Assembly: GCF_015234515.1 (NCBI RefSeq) | Contig: NZ_JADGMY010000023.1 | Coordinates: 618,366-682,365 of the forward strand | Reading direction: 5' to 3' | Origin: Cellulomonas sp. | GTDB lineage: Bacteria > Actinomycetota > Actinomycetes > Actinomycetales > Cellulomonadaceae | Length of the DNA: 64,000 nucleotides | In this document: piece by piece, positions 1 to 7,819 of the stretch | Position numbering within the stretch: position 1 is the first letter of the stretch | Layout: each line of letters opens with the position of its first letter | Program-made: the position numbers and the translations under genes | The notes under the pieces: generated by a model | Databases searched by the model: none | Told to the model about the DNA's origin: nothing | What the model saw: only the letters and a program-made list of their open reading frames with translations

Positions 1-387
1 CGGCTTCGACGACTCGACCAGGACCACTCCATCCGGATCTGGTCCGGTTTCCGTGATGTCGCTGGTGAAGCCTGCGCACGTTTGGCAATCTGGCGCTGTC
101 AGGCGCGTCCACTCCGAGACGTCAGCCGTCGCGGAGGCGTGGTTGAGCACAGCTATGGCGTACCGCGCGGCGGCCTCGGCGCCGGTGATGTCGGCACTAC
201 TCATCTCCGCCGGCAAGGGGGGCGCCGTAGTGGTGGCGCTCGATGTCGTCGTAGCAGCGACACTCGGTTCCGCTGTCAGTGTCGCCACCGCAGTCGATTC
301 CGCAGGCACAGCGGGACCGGTGCACGCACCCAACATCAGCCCCACACCTGCGACGGCAGCGAGCCGCCTGCGCCTATGCATCCTCAT
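1..387 (-). CDS. Partial secreted lipoprotein, DUF6318-like
   Basis: Absent from the ORF track because its 3' end is cut off by the window edge. Reading the minus strand from the ATG at 387 gives a basic N-terminus (MRMHRRRR), a hydrophobic stretch and the lipobox LGAC, so the mature protein should be lipid-anchored outside the membrane at that Cys. A Thr/Ala/Pro-rich linker follows, then a folded part containing AARYAIAVLNHASATAD and PDCQTC. The spacing of an Ala/Tyr-rich helix and a CxxC pair resembles the DUF6318 lipoproteins of actinobacteria, whose function is unknown. The second ATG at 381 would remove only two residues. The frame stays open for all 129 codons to the edge. Family assignment is from memory of the pattern and is moderate; the lipoprotein call is firm. 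Confidence 0.7.
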   Translation of the reverse strand, partial: MRMHRRRRLAAVAGVGLMLGACTGPAVPAESTAVATLTAEPSVAATTTSSATTTAPPLPAEMSSADITGAEAAARYAIAVLNHASATADVSEWTRLTAPDCQTCAGFTSDITETGPDPDGVVLVESSKP

Positions 388-495
388 GCCGGAAAAGTAC
401 CGGTTCAGCACCTCCAGGGGTGCAGGTCGGTTCGACCTGTGGACAAGCGATCCGATCCATCACGGATGCCTTCAACGGTCCCGCGCGGCACCGAG

Positions 496-3400
496 CTAGG
501 TCTGGGCGGCGGCGGCGATCTCCTCCGCGACGACGTCTGCCTCGGCCAGTGCCCGCCATGCGGGCACCCGGAGGACCTGCCAGCCGAGCCCTTCCAGCAC
601 GGCGTCGCGAGCGAGGTCCTGTCGCCGCTGTCGCCCGCGGACGTCGGTGTGGTGCGCGCCGTCCACCTCGATGTTCAGAGGGCCAGTCGGGGTGTCGAGC
701 GCCAGGTCCAGCTCGTATCCCTCGACGATCTCCTTGAGCCGGGGCGTGCGGCCCGCTCGGGCAAGCGACGCGAACAGCCGTCGCTCAGCGTCGGAGTGCA
801 GTCCGCGGTTCTCCCGCAGCTCAGAGACGGCGTCGCGTTCGGTCGCATCCGCCCCAGCGAGGGCGACGAGCGTCCGCAGCGTCGGTACAGCCAGCGACTC
901 GATCGCAGCGACATCAGCAACAACGACGAGCGCGCGCCTCGCGCGGGACACGGCGACGTTGACGAGGTTGCGCTGGTCCTCGACCCAGCGCAACGTCCCT
1001 GGACCGGCATCTGCGCTCACCACGGGCGAGAACAAGACGACCTCACACTGGCCACCTTGGAAGCGGTGCGCCGTACCGACACGGATACGCGCCGCTGCGT
1101 CTGTGCCGATGGCCCGCCGCAGGCGCTGCTCGATGGCTTGGGCCTGGGCGGCGAAAGGGGTGACGACGCCGAGAGTTCCAGCCTCGTCCGGGTGGTCCCG
1201 GATCCAGCGGACGACGGCGTCGGCTTCTGCTGGGTTGTATGCGCCGCCGCGTGGGCCCGGCAGTACGGCGCCTGGGGTGTCCACGAGCACGAGTCCGCGC
1301 GTTCCAGGCCCATGCTGCGTGACGTCGGTGAGCACCTTCAGCAGCCCACCGTAGAACTCCTCGTTGACGAAGCGGGCGATGGCGGGATGGCAGCGATAGT
1401 GCTCCGTCAGCAGCAGCGGCCGGTCCCCGTAACGCGCCGCGTACGCGGTGTACACGGAGTCGTGCCCGATGGACAAGGCTTGGCGCCGTACCTCGTCCGG
1501 CGTCCAGCCGGCGCCCGCCGCGAGCCGAGCCTGACTGCGACGGTCAAGCGTGACGACCGGTGTGAGCTGGTTCGGATCACCGACGACGACTATGCGACGT
1601 GCCCGGTAGGCGAGCGGCAGGACATGGGCGATCGAGCACTGGCTCGCCTCGTCGACGACGAGCAGATCGAAGAGACCTGCCGTCAGGGGGAACGTTCCCT
1701 GCGCGGAAAGCGCGGTGCACGCCCACCCACCCGCAGTCGGCAGTGCGCGCATGACCGCGTGGGCGCGAGCCGATCGCGCGGCGGTACGCAGGCGGGCCAG
1801 GTGCTGCAGGGCTGCTCGTCCGGCACGAAGGCGCTGTTGGACGGTATCGCGTAGCGCGATCATCCCGGCATCGGCCCAGGCATCTTCAGCGTCCTTGAGG
1901 GCATTGCGGTCGTGCGCGGGGTCGGACGGCCCTGCCGCACGCAGCGCCGATGTCAGGCGAGCGGCGGTGACTTCGGTCGTCGCCCACGCAGCGACGTCCT
2001 CGACGGTGATGCCCGGTCGTGAGGGCCGTGCAGCGGTGACCGCTCTGCGCTCGCGTCGGTGGCGTAACGGACCGCGTCGTGCCGCGCGGCGAGTGAGTCT
2101 CTCGACGGTCGACGCATCGGCGAGCGGGGTGCTCGCCGCGTCCGCCCCCCACAGGCGGCGACGCAGGAGCTCGAGGTCGACGAGCGTCTGAGCCAGGTTC
2201 GCCTCGTCGCGGGTGCGGGCCTCTAGCGCGGTGTGCACCTCTCGACGCGCCGCGGCGGCGGCTTCGAGCTGTCGGCGAATCACCTGTGGCGATGGGCCGC
2301 GTTCGAGCTCGCGCCCCGCGATCTCCTCAAGCTGCTGGGGCAAGCGGTCGCGCACCTCCCGGTTGCCCGTACGCAGCAGCAGCACCGGGTCGAGGCTCGC
2401 GCACCTGCCGACTGGTTCGTCGACGGCGCCGTTGTTCGTCGAGGTCACCAGGACGCTGCGTCCGCCCAGCCACTGGTTCGCCACCACTGACGCGACCAGC
2501 TGGCTCTTGCCGGTTCCCGGTGGGCCGGTGACGACGGTCAGGTCGCGGGTGAGCGCGGCCGCCACGGCTTGCTCCTGGGCGTCGTTGAGCGTCAGCTTCG
2601 CGAAGGCTGACGGGGCGAGTGATAGCGGCTCCGCCTCCCGCGCAGGTGGCACGGGCTCGTCGACCGACCGCACCAGTGGTGCCGCCGCTGTCGCAGTCCA
2701 GTCCGTGCGGTTCCTCAGCTCCGTAAGCTCCTCGATGAGCGCGCGAGTGGCGAGCGTCGACGGGCCCCGGACGAGGGCAGCGAGGTTGTGAAGCCCGCTC
2801 TCGGGCCGAGATGGGGCCCGGACGGCATCAGGATCGAGCTCGCCGAGCACGGAGATTCCGAGCGCTCGCGCGATGCGTTCAGCGGCCGCGGCGACGGCAC
2901 GGGCGTCACCGAATCCGATTCCTGCTCCGACAGCATCCTGAGCAGCGGCAACTTGCTCAGCGGTTCCGTACTCCTCGGACAGCAGCGCCGGATTCACATA
3001 CGGTTCATCGTCACCAGGGACGACGATGCCGTCGGCACCTCCCGACGTGAGCTCGGTGAGGAAGACCGGTGTCACCCGCGCCGTGCCCGCGCGGTCCTCC
3101 ACGATGGCGAGCGGCCAGCCGTACAGAACGACGTCCTGCGCCGACGTGCTCGCGACGAACCTCTGGCCCTCGGGCGTCAGCACCAGCGCGTCGCCGCGGC
3201 CTGTGATCAGCTCCTCGCGGACGAGCGGGAGAAGCTGCCGACGCGACGTGTCGCTCACCAGGGGTGCAGCTGGCATGGCTGCGAGGCGGAGGGCTGCCAG
3301 ATGGTAGTCGATGAGGGCCTGCCAACGGTCGCGGGTTACGGGCCCGGTCGCCGTCGAAGCGTCGGGTCGGGACGTGGTGGCGGGTGCCGGACCCGTGCTC

Positions 3401-3534
3401 GAGACGGTGGGACAACGGATGCACGTCGTCTGCTTGGTCGTCGGTTCCCACCTCGCCGACGTGCCGATGGTGAGCTCGCGCCCGCAGCGGCGGCAGCGCG
3501 CGGCGAATCGGAGCGGGAGGATGCGGTCGCTCAC
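496..3534 (-). CDS. SF1 (UPF1-like) helicase with C-terminal Vsr/DUF559-like nuclease
   Basis: A 1012-residue protein. The N-terminus carries CxxC pairs (CRRCG, then CIRCP) that look like a zinc ribbon. Walker A (GPPGTGKS) lies near residue 338, Walker B (VVDEASQ) near 628, and the C-terminal helicase motif NVAVSRARRA near 865, all as in AAA_11/AAA_12 helicases (COG1112). The last ~90 residues hold YELDLAL followed by NIEVDGAHH, the pattern of the Vsr/DUF559 PD-(D/E)XK nuclease fold. A helicase-nuclease in one chain is typical of single-gene defence proteins, and the neighbours support that. It is divergent from the GIY-YIG helicase gene 168 bp away, so the two may share a control region. GTG start at 3534; no clear ribosome site. 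Its role in phage or plasmid defence is inference. Confidence 0.85.
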   Translation of the reverse strand: MSDRILPLRFAARCRRCGRELTIGTSARWEPTTKQTTCIRCPTVSSTGPAPATTSRPDASTATGPVTRDRWQALIDYHLAALRLAAMPAAPLVSDTSRRQLLPLVREELITGRGDALVLTPEGQRFVASTSAQDVVLYGWPLAIVEDRAGTARVTPVFLTELTSGGADGIVVPGDDEPYVNPALLSEEYGTAEQVAAAQDAVGAGIGFGDARAVAAAAERIARALGISVLGELDPDAVRAPSRPESGLHNLAALVRGPSTLATRALIEELTELRNRTDWTATAAAPLVRSVDEPVPPAREAEPLSLAPSAFAKLTLNDAQEQAVAAALTRDLTVVTGPPGTGKSQLVASVVANQWLGGRSVLVTSTNNGAVDEPVGRCASLDPVLLLRTGNREVRDRLPQQLEEIAGRELERGPSPQVIRRQLEAAAAARREVHTALEARTRDEANLAQTLVDLELLRRRLWGADAASTPLADASTVERLTRRAARRGPLRHRRERRAVTAARPSRPGITVEDVAAWATTEVTAARLTSALRAAGPSDPAHDRNALKDAEDAWADAGMIALRDTVQQRLRAGRAALQHLARLRTAARSARAHAVMRALPTAGGWACTALSAQGTFPLTAGLFDLLVVDEASQCSIAHVLPLAYRARRIVVVGDPNQLTPVVTLDRRSQARLAAGAGWTPDEVRRQALSIGHDSVYTAYAARYGDRPLLLTEHYRCHPAIARFVNEEFYGGLLKVLTDVTQHGPGTRGLVLVDTPGAVLPGPRGGAYNPAEADAVVRWIRDHPDEAGTLGVVTPFAAQAQAIEQRLRRAIGTDAAARIRVGTAHRFQGGQCEVVLFSPVVSADAGPGTLRWVEDQRNLVNVAVSRARRALVVVADVAAIESLAVPTLRTLVALAGADATERDAVSELRENRGLHSDAERRLFASLARAGRTPRLKEIVEGYELDLALDTPTGPLNIEVDGAHHTDVRGRQRRQDLARDAVLEGLGWQVLRVPAWRALAEADVVAEEIAAAAQT

Positions 3535-3701
3535 GCGGCGGCCCCGAGGCGCGTGGTCACGTGACGATCGAACCGCATGGAGGTGACATCGGCCGTCGAG
3601 GGCGGTCGCTCAACCATGCGCTGACGATCTCCAGCTCGATGTGAACCCGGCGGACACCTCCGCCCGGCACAATGGCGAGGTAATGGACGAGGGGTCAGTC
3701 C

Positions 3702-5492
3702 GTGAACCTGTCGGGTCGACCGAACGGAGCTGTGGTGGCGGGGGAGACGATCGCGAGGTTCGCCTTCGACTCGCGGGCTGTGGATCGCTGGTCGCGCGCG
3801 GACCGGCGCCACATGAACTGGCCGGTCGTGTACGTGATCGACGACCAGCTGGCAACGACGAAACCTGGTGCACGAACGTCCGTATACGTAGGAGAGTCGC
3901 TCAGCGCAGCCACGCGGATGCGTCAGCATCTGGATGCCACGAACAAGCAGGGCTTGCGTACCGTCCGAGTGATCATCGACGACGAGTTCAACAAGTCGGT
4001 GTGCCTCGACCTCGAGGCGTACCTCATCGGTCTGTTCTCCGGCGACGACGCGCACCGGGTGATCAACCTGAACGTCGGGGTAAGGGACGCGGACTACTTC
4101 CAGCGCGAGAGGTACCGGCGCCAGTTTCGCGAGGTCTTCGAGGCGCTGCGGGCCGAAGGTCTCTTCTCCCGGTCGCTGCCGGAGATCGAGAACAGCAACC
4201 TCTTCAAGCTCTCGCCGTTCAAGGCGCTGAGCGAGGACCAGGCAGTGGCCGTGGAGGGCATCCTCGAGGGCCTTTTCGCCGATCTCACCGCTGACGTCGG
4301 CCGTTCGATCGTCATTCAGGGTAGCCCTGGTACGGGCAAAACGGTCGTCGCAATCTACCTCATGAAGGTGCTGCTCGACATCGCGCGCACCTACACCGAC
4401 GACGACATCGACCAAGATGGTCTGTTCGTCGACTTCTTCGCCGCAGGTTATCGCGAGCTTCTCCACGGCTTCCGCATCGGGCTCGTCGTGCCGCAGCAGT
4501 CCCTGCGGGCGTCGATCAAGGCTGTGTTCGCCAAGACGCCCGGCCTGCGACCCGAGATGGTGCTCTCGCCGTTCGACGTGGGGAAGGCGACGGACAAGTA
4601 CGACCTCCTGATCGTCGACGAGGCACACCGGCTCAGCCAGCGCGCCAACCAGCCGTCGGGTCCGCAGAACCAGATGTTCCGCCACATCACCGAGCGGTTG
4701 TTCGGGTACGACGACGTGAGCCGCACGCAGCTGGACTGGATCAGAGCCCAGAGCAAGCAAGCGGTGTTCCTGGTGGACGGTGACCAGAGTGTGCGCCCGG
4801 CGGATCTGCCGACTGCCGCCATCGCGGACCTAGTGTCGGAGGCGCGTCGAGATGCGCGTTGGTACCCGCTGATGTCGCAGATGCGGGTCGCAGCGGGGGC
4901 GGATTACGTGCAGTACGTCAGGGATGTCCTCACCGGGCGACCTGGCCTCGCGCGGCAGGTCTTCGAGGGCTACGATCTGCGGTTTTACGATGATCTAGCT
5001 GCCATGCGGGACGCCGTTCGGCGTCGTGACGACACGCACTCGCTCGCCCGGCTCGTCGCCGGGTACGCCTGGGACTGGGTCAGCAAGAAGGACCCAACTG
5101 CCTTCGACATTATCATCGGCGGAGTCGCAATGCGGTGGAACTCTGCCGAAAAGGACTGGATCAACTCCTCGGCGTCCGTCGACGAAGTCGGGTCTATCCA
5201 CACCGTCCAGGGGTATGACCTGAACTACGCCGGTGTGATCATCGGGAAGGAGTTGCGCTACGACGCGCGGTCCGGGCGGTTGCTCGTCGATCGAGCGTCC
5301 TACCGGGACCGTAAGGGCAAGGAGAACAATCCGACGCTCGGTGTGCGCTACTCGGACGAGGATCTACTGCGGTACATCGTGAACATCTATAGCGTGCTGC
5401 TGACGCGGGGCATGCTTGGAACATATGTGTATGTCTGTGACCCGGAACTTCGTGAATACCTTCGGGGATTCTTCAGCAATGTCCCCGGATGA
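3702..5492 (+). CDS. GIY-YIG nuclease fused to DUF2075 (Schlafen-type) helicase
   Basis: A 596-residue protein. Residues about 41-110 form a GIY-YIG nuclease: PVVYV, SVYVGES, an Arg in TRMRQH and a Glu in LEAYLIG stand at the expected positions. An ATPase of the DUF2075 family follows, with Walker A QGSPGTGKT (206-214) and Walker B LLIVDEAH (302-309). Late motifs include VQGYDLNYAGVIIG. This fusion is a recurrent defence-island protein; the nuclease probably nicks or cuts DNA while the motor translocates, but the substrate is unknown. GTG start chosen because GAGGGG stands about 8 nt upstream. A strong terminator-like hairpin lies 146 bp after the stop, so it appears to be a single-gene transcription unit, divergent from the helicase-nuclease at 496-3534. 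Confidence 0.88.
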   Translation: MNLSGRPNGAVVAGETIARFAFDSRAVDRWSRADRRHMNWPVVYVIDDQLATTKPGARTSVYVGESLSAATRMRQHLDATNKQGLRTVRVIIDDEFNKSVCLDLEAYLIGLFSGDDAHRVINLNVGVRDADYFQRERYRRQFREVFEALRAEGLFSRSLPEIENSNLFKLSPFKALSEDQAVAVEGILEGLFADLTADVGRSIVIQGSPGTGKTVVAIYLMKVLLDIARTYTDDDIDQDGLFVDFFAAGYRELLHGFRIGLVVPQQSLRASIKAVFAKTPGLRPEMVLSPFDVGKATDKYDLLIVDEAHRLSQRANQPSGPQNQMFRHITERLFGYDDVSRTQLDWIRAQSKQAVFLVDGDQSVRPADLPTAAIADLVSEARRDARWYPLMSQMRVAAGADYVQYVRDVLTGRPGLARQVFEGYDLRFYDDLAAMRDAVRRRDDTHSLARLVAGYAWDWVSKKDPTAFDIIIGGVAMRWNSAEKDWINSSASVDEVGSIHTVQGYDLNYAGVIIGKELRYDARSGRLLVDRASYRDRKGKENNPTLGVRYSDEDLLRYIVNIYSVLLTRGMLGTYVYVCDPELREYLRGFFSNVPG

Positions 5493-5899
5493 GGAGTGGA
5501 GACTGCCGAGCGGCGCGCTCTCTGAGTAACCATCTCGGAGCCTGTCTGTCCTCCTTGCGAGTGTGCGCGCCCGGTTGCGGACGTACACCCGGAGGCCACC
5601 AAGCAGACCGCGACGGCAATGAGGGCAATCTGTCCGTCCTTCCGGCATGGCCGGAAGGTTTTGATTGAAAGTGACTCGGTCGGTGCGTTGTCTCGCATCT
5701 GTGGGCAGCGCCGAACGCTGCGATCAGCCCCTTCCGCGTCGCTGTCAGTCGTCCGTCCTAGGATCTCTCCCGATCACGAAGCTCGGCCTCAAGCCCTCCG
5801 GCTGGCCGACTGGCAACCGCGCTGAGCGCACGGTGCCCCCGGAGGAAGATCCGCCCGTGCCGCCGGCACGGGAAGCTGCTCGACCTGACGGAGTACCCC
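5493..5899. other. Intergenic stretch with terminator, no gene seen
   Basis: About 400 bp between the GIY-YIG helicase and the next plus-strand gene. It holds the hairpin described separately at 5638-5662. The short ORFs listed on both strands here (94, 103, 80 aa) show no recognisable protein and no ribosome site, so I do not call a gene. Confidence 0.5.
5638..5662 (+). terminator. Rho-independent terminator
   Basis: Perfect 9-bp stem CCTTCCGGC/GCCGGAAGG with a 3-nt loop, followed directly by TTTT. It lies downstream of the GIY-YIG helicase and is the only hairpin with a T-run I noticed in the island. Confidence 0.75.
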
Positions 5900-6538
5900 G
5901 TGCCTGATCTGCACCTCGACGACCCCACCCACCTCGCGTGCGCCTCCGACGCTCCCGGCCACGTCGTCCAGCCGGACCTCGTCGCCCGCGCTGTCCGGGC
6001 CGCTGGCACCCCGTGGCGGCTGACGGGCGTCGGCCCGCATCGCATCGAGCTCGTCGGTCCCTCGGGTGAGCGGGCGAGCTGGTGGCTGCACGACTTCAAG
6101 CCATTCATGCAGCACCTCCGTACCGCCGACCCGACGGTGTGGGTGTACGACTTCGGGGTCGTGCGCGTCGGCGGCCGGTACGTCGCCGTCACGTCGCGCG
6201 AGCACTGGACCCCCTGCGCGCGAGTGGCTGCGCGTCAGCCGGGCACGCGGGTCGCGTGGCTCGTCGCGATGCTGCAGCCGCGGGCGGACGCCGAGGGCGC
6301 TGACCTCCTCCCCCCGCACACGGCCACGCTCTACCACCTCGACCCGCCCTACCAGCGGGGCCGGCTCGCCAACGCCCCGATCGACTGGGTGCTCGTCCTG
6401 GCCTACCCGCGCGAAGGCGGAGGAACCACGGCGATCTACGAGGCTGACGCGACGGGCCGGCTCGTGTCGCCCTGGGACCTGCCGGGCAGCCACGACGACG
6501 GGATCGATCACGTCCGAGCCCTGCAGGGACTCGGTTAG
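5900..6538 (+). CDS. Hypothetical protein, 212 aa
   Basis: I do not recognise this protein. It has steady actinobacterial codon use, no signal peptide and no membrane segment. Tryptophan-rich beta-type segments are visible (WWLHDFKPF, VWVYDFGVVRVGGRYVAV, HWTPCARVA), and the C-terminal part contains YHLDPPYQRG. The phrase DPPY resembles motif IV of amino-methyltransferases, but no AdoMet-binding motif is present, so I do not read it as one. GTG start at 5900. It stands alone between the GIY-YIG helicase and a small antitoxin-like gene. The pattern suggests a compact cytoplasmic all-beta protein; nothing more can be said. Confidence 0.7.
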   Translation: MPDLHLDDPTHLACASDAPGHVVQPDLVARAVRAAGTPWRLTGVGPHRIELVGPSGERASWWLHDFKPFMQHLRTADPTVWVYDFGVVRVGGRYVAVTSREHWTPCARVAARQPGTRVAWLVAMLQPRADAEGADLLPPHTATLYHLDPPYQRGRLANAPIDWVLVLAYPREGGGTTAIYEADATGRLVSPWDLPGSHDDGIDHVRALQGLG

Positions 6539-6782
6539 GAGATCACCCTGCCCCCAGCGCGGGACCGCTGACGGCCGTCGGCTCGGACGTCCCGCTGGTC
6601 GCAGCGAGCCGATGTGTCGATCGGCTCGGTCCTCGGCAGGCGCGGTGCCGCCCGGATCCTGCGGTGCGGGTGCGGGCGTCCAGGGGTCGACGCAGGATGG
6701 AACGGCGCCGGGGCGCCCGGTGCGGCCCGCTCGTCGCCCCGGGTGCCGGGCAGGCCCTTCGCAGGACCGAGGGGGAACACGC

Positions 6783-6965
6783 ATGGGCATCGACGACCTC
6801 AAGGGCAAGGCGTCCGACGCGGTGCAGGGAGAGAAGGGCGAGCAGGGGAGCGACGCGGCCCTGGAGAAGGGGTCCGACGCGGCGTCGTCCGCCACGGGCG
6901 GCAAGCACGACGAGCAGCTCGACAAGGCGCAGTCGGCGGCGGACAAGAAGATCGGCGACCAGTGA
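6783..6965 (+). CDS. MT0933-like small antitoxin/stress protein
   Basis: Sixty residues, too short to be shown correctly in the ORF track, where it is buried in a longer frame. The sequence MGIDDLKGKASDAVQG, the ending TGGKHDEQLDKAQ and DKKIGD match the MT0933/Rv0909 antitoxin family (PF14013). These proteins are small, helical and Lys/Asp/Ala-rich. The ATG at 6783 is preceded by a purine-rich GAGGGGGAAC. No toxin gene stands beside it, which is common for this family, so it may act as a stress-related small protein. A second member of the same type lies at 51615-51800. Confidence 0.65.
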   Translation: MGIDDLKGKASDAVQGEKGEQGSDAALEKGSDAASSATGGKHDEQLDKAQSAADKKIGDQ

Positions 6966-7020
6966 CGACCTCCGTCCGGGCCGGGCGCGGTGCCCGGCCC
7001 GGGCGGACGAGAGGAGCGGC

Positions 7021-7257
7021 ATGAGCAAGGACGTGACGGGCACGGGGGCGACGGAGATCGAGCCGACGGGGACGGGCGCCGACGCCGGGCTCGCCGAGGC
7101 GCTCGACGAGACGTCGGGGCCGACCGAGAACCCCCAGGGCCCCCGCGGGGACGGGCCGACGTTCGACAGGACGGGGAGCCCCGTGTCGCCGTCGTCAGGA
7201 GGTGACCTGGAGGGCGACGCCATGGACGGACATGACGGGCAGGACGACGACCGGTGA
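7021..7257 (+). CDS. Small acidic hypothetical protein, 78 aa
   Basis: The ATG at 7021 follows GAGGAG by 4-5 nt, a good ribosome site, 55 bp after the MT0933-like gene, so the two are probably co-transcribed. The product is rich in Gly, Asp, Thr and Pro (MSKDVTGTGATEIEP... ending GHDGQDDDR) and probably disordered. No family is recognised. In composition it resembles the MSVPDD proteins at 39230 and 42265, but the sequences do not align. Confidence 0.55.
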   Translation: MSKDVTGTGATEIEPTGTGADAGLAEALDETSGPTENPQGPRGDGPTFDRTGSPVSPSSGGDLEGDAMDGHDGQDDDR

Positions 7258-7819
7258 GCGCCCAGCCCGACGCGACCGCGGTCGAGAATGACTTGTGAGG
7301 CGCCCTAGCGGTGACGACCCGCGGGACCGGGGTTGGCGGCCGCGGGTCCTACCCACGTCGCCTCGCATCCGCACCGCGAGAGCGGGCCGTGGCGAACACG
7401 TTTCACACAGTCCTGGCGCCGAGATGCAGGCGGCCGTCAGAGCCTGACCGCGTTCGGGTCGACCCGCGTCGCCGTCCAGGTCGACTGCGCGGTCGGCGCT
7501 TTCCTCGTTCTGCTGCGGGTGACGCGTTGGGTGCGGGGGGCGGGTTCGGTTCGCCACTGAACGACAGGCGTGCGTAGTCCTGCCCGAGTTCCGGGTCCAT
7601 GTGCGGAGGATGCCGCAGGTCGTGTCCGTGGAAGTGATGTAGTCGTCGGGCGTTCGGTGCCTGACCACTGGGCATGCTCTACAGCCGACGTCGGAAGCTG
7701 CCGAGATACCAGGCAGAGCATCGTCACCACGATGTCCTTCTTGTGTTCCGGATCATGAGGTGTGCACCGCTACGGTGTCGACGGGCCGCGACGAAGTGGC
7801 GCTATGGGGGAGAGACAGC
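7258..7819. other. Upstream region of the Z1/GHKL operon, no intact gene
   Basis: About 560 bp without a convincing intact gene. It holds the possible integrase remnant (7550-7675, minus) and must hold the promoter of the operon that starts at 7820. I could not pick a convincing -35/-10 pair. Confidence 0.4.
7550..7675 (-). pseudogene. Possible tyrosine-recombinase C-terminal remnant
   Basis: In the minus frame starting at 7675 the peptide RRLHHFHGHDLRH appears. HDLRH is the conserved box II core of phage-type integrases (usually HDLRHT). The sequence around it does not continue as an integrase: no downstream box with the catalytic Tyr is seen and the Thr is replaced by Pro. If real, it is a short decayed relic marking a past integration next to the restriction operon. 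A single short motif can arise by chance, so confidence is low. Confidence 0.25.

Noticed and set aside
82-1854. 590-aa plus-strand ORF
   Set aside because: Antisense to the lipoprotein and helicase-nuclease genes; composition is typical of a high-GC shadow frame.
496-3534. Assignment to the Mokosh defence system
   Set aside because: Although a COG1112-type helicase is present, neither a Ser/Thr kinase domain nor a PLD nuclease is seen; the nuclease tail is Vsr/DUF559-like.
5900-6538. DPPY motif as a sign of a DNA amino-methyltransferase
   Set aside because: No AdoMet-binding FxGxG motif or other methylase motif occurs in the 212-aa protein.
6783-6965. Toxin-antitoxin pair at 6783-7257
   Set aside because: The second gene encodes a short acidic disordered protein without any toxin-like feature, so calling a TA pair is not supported.
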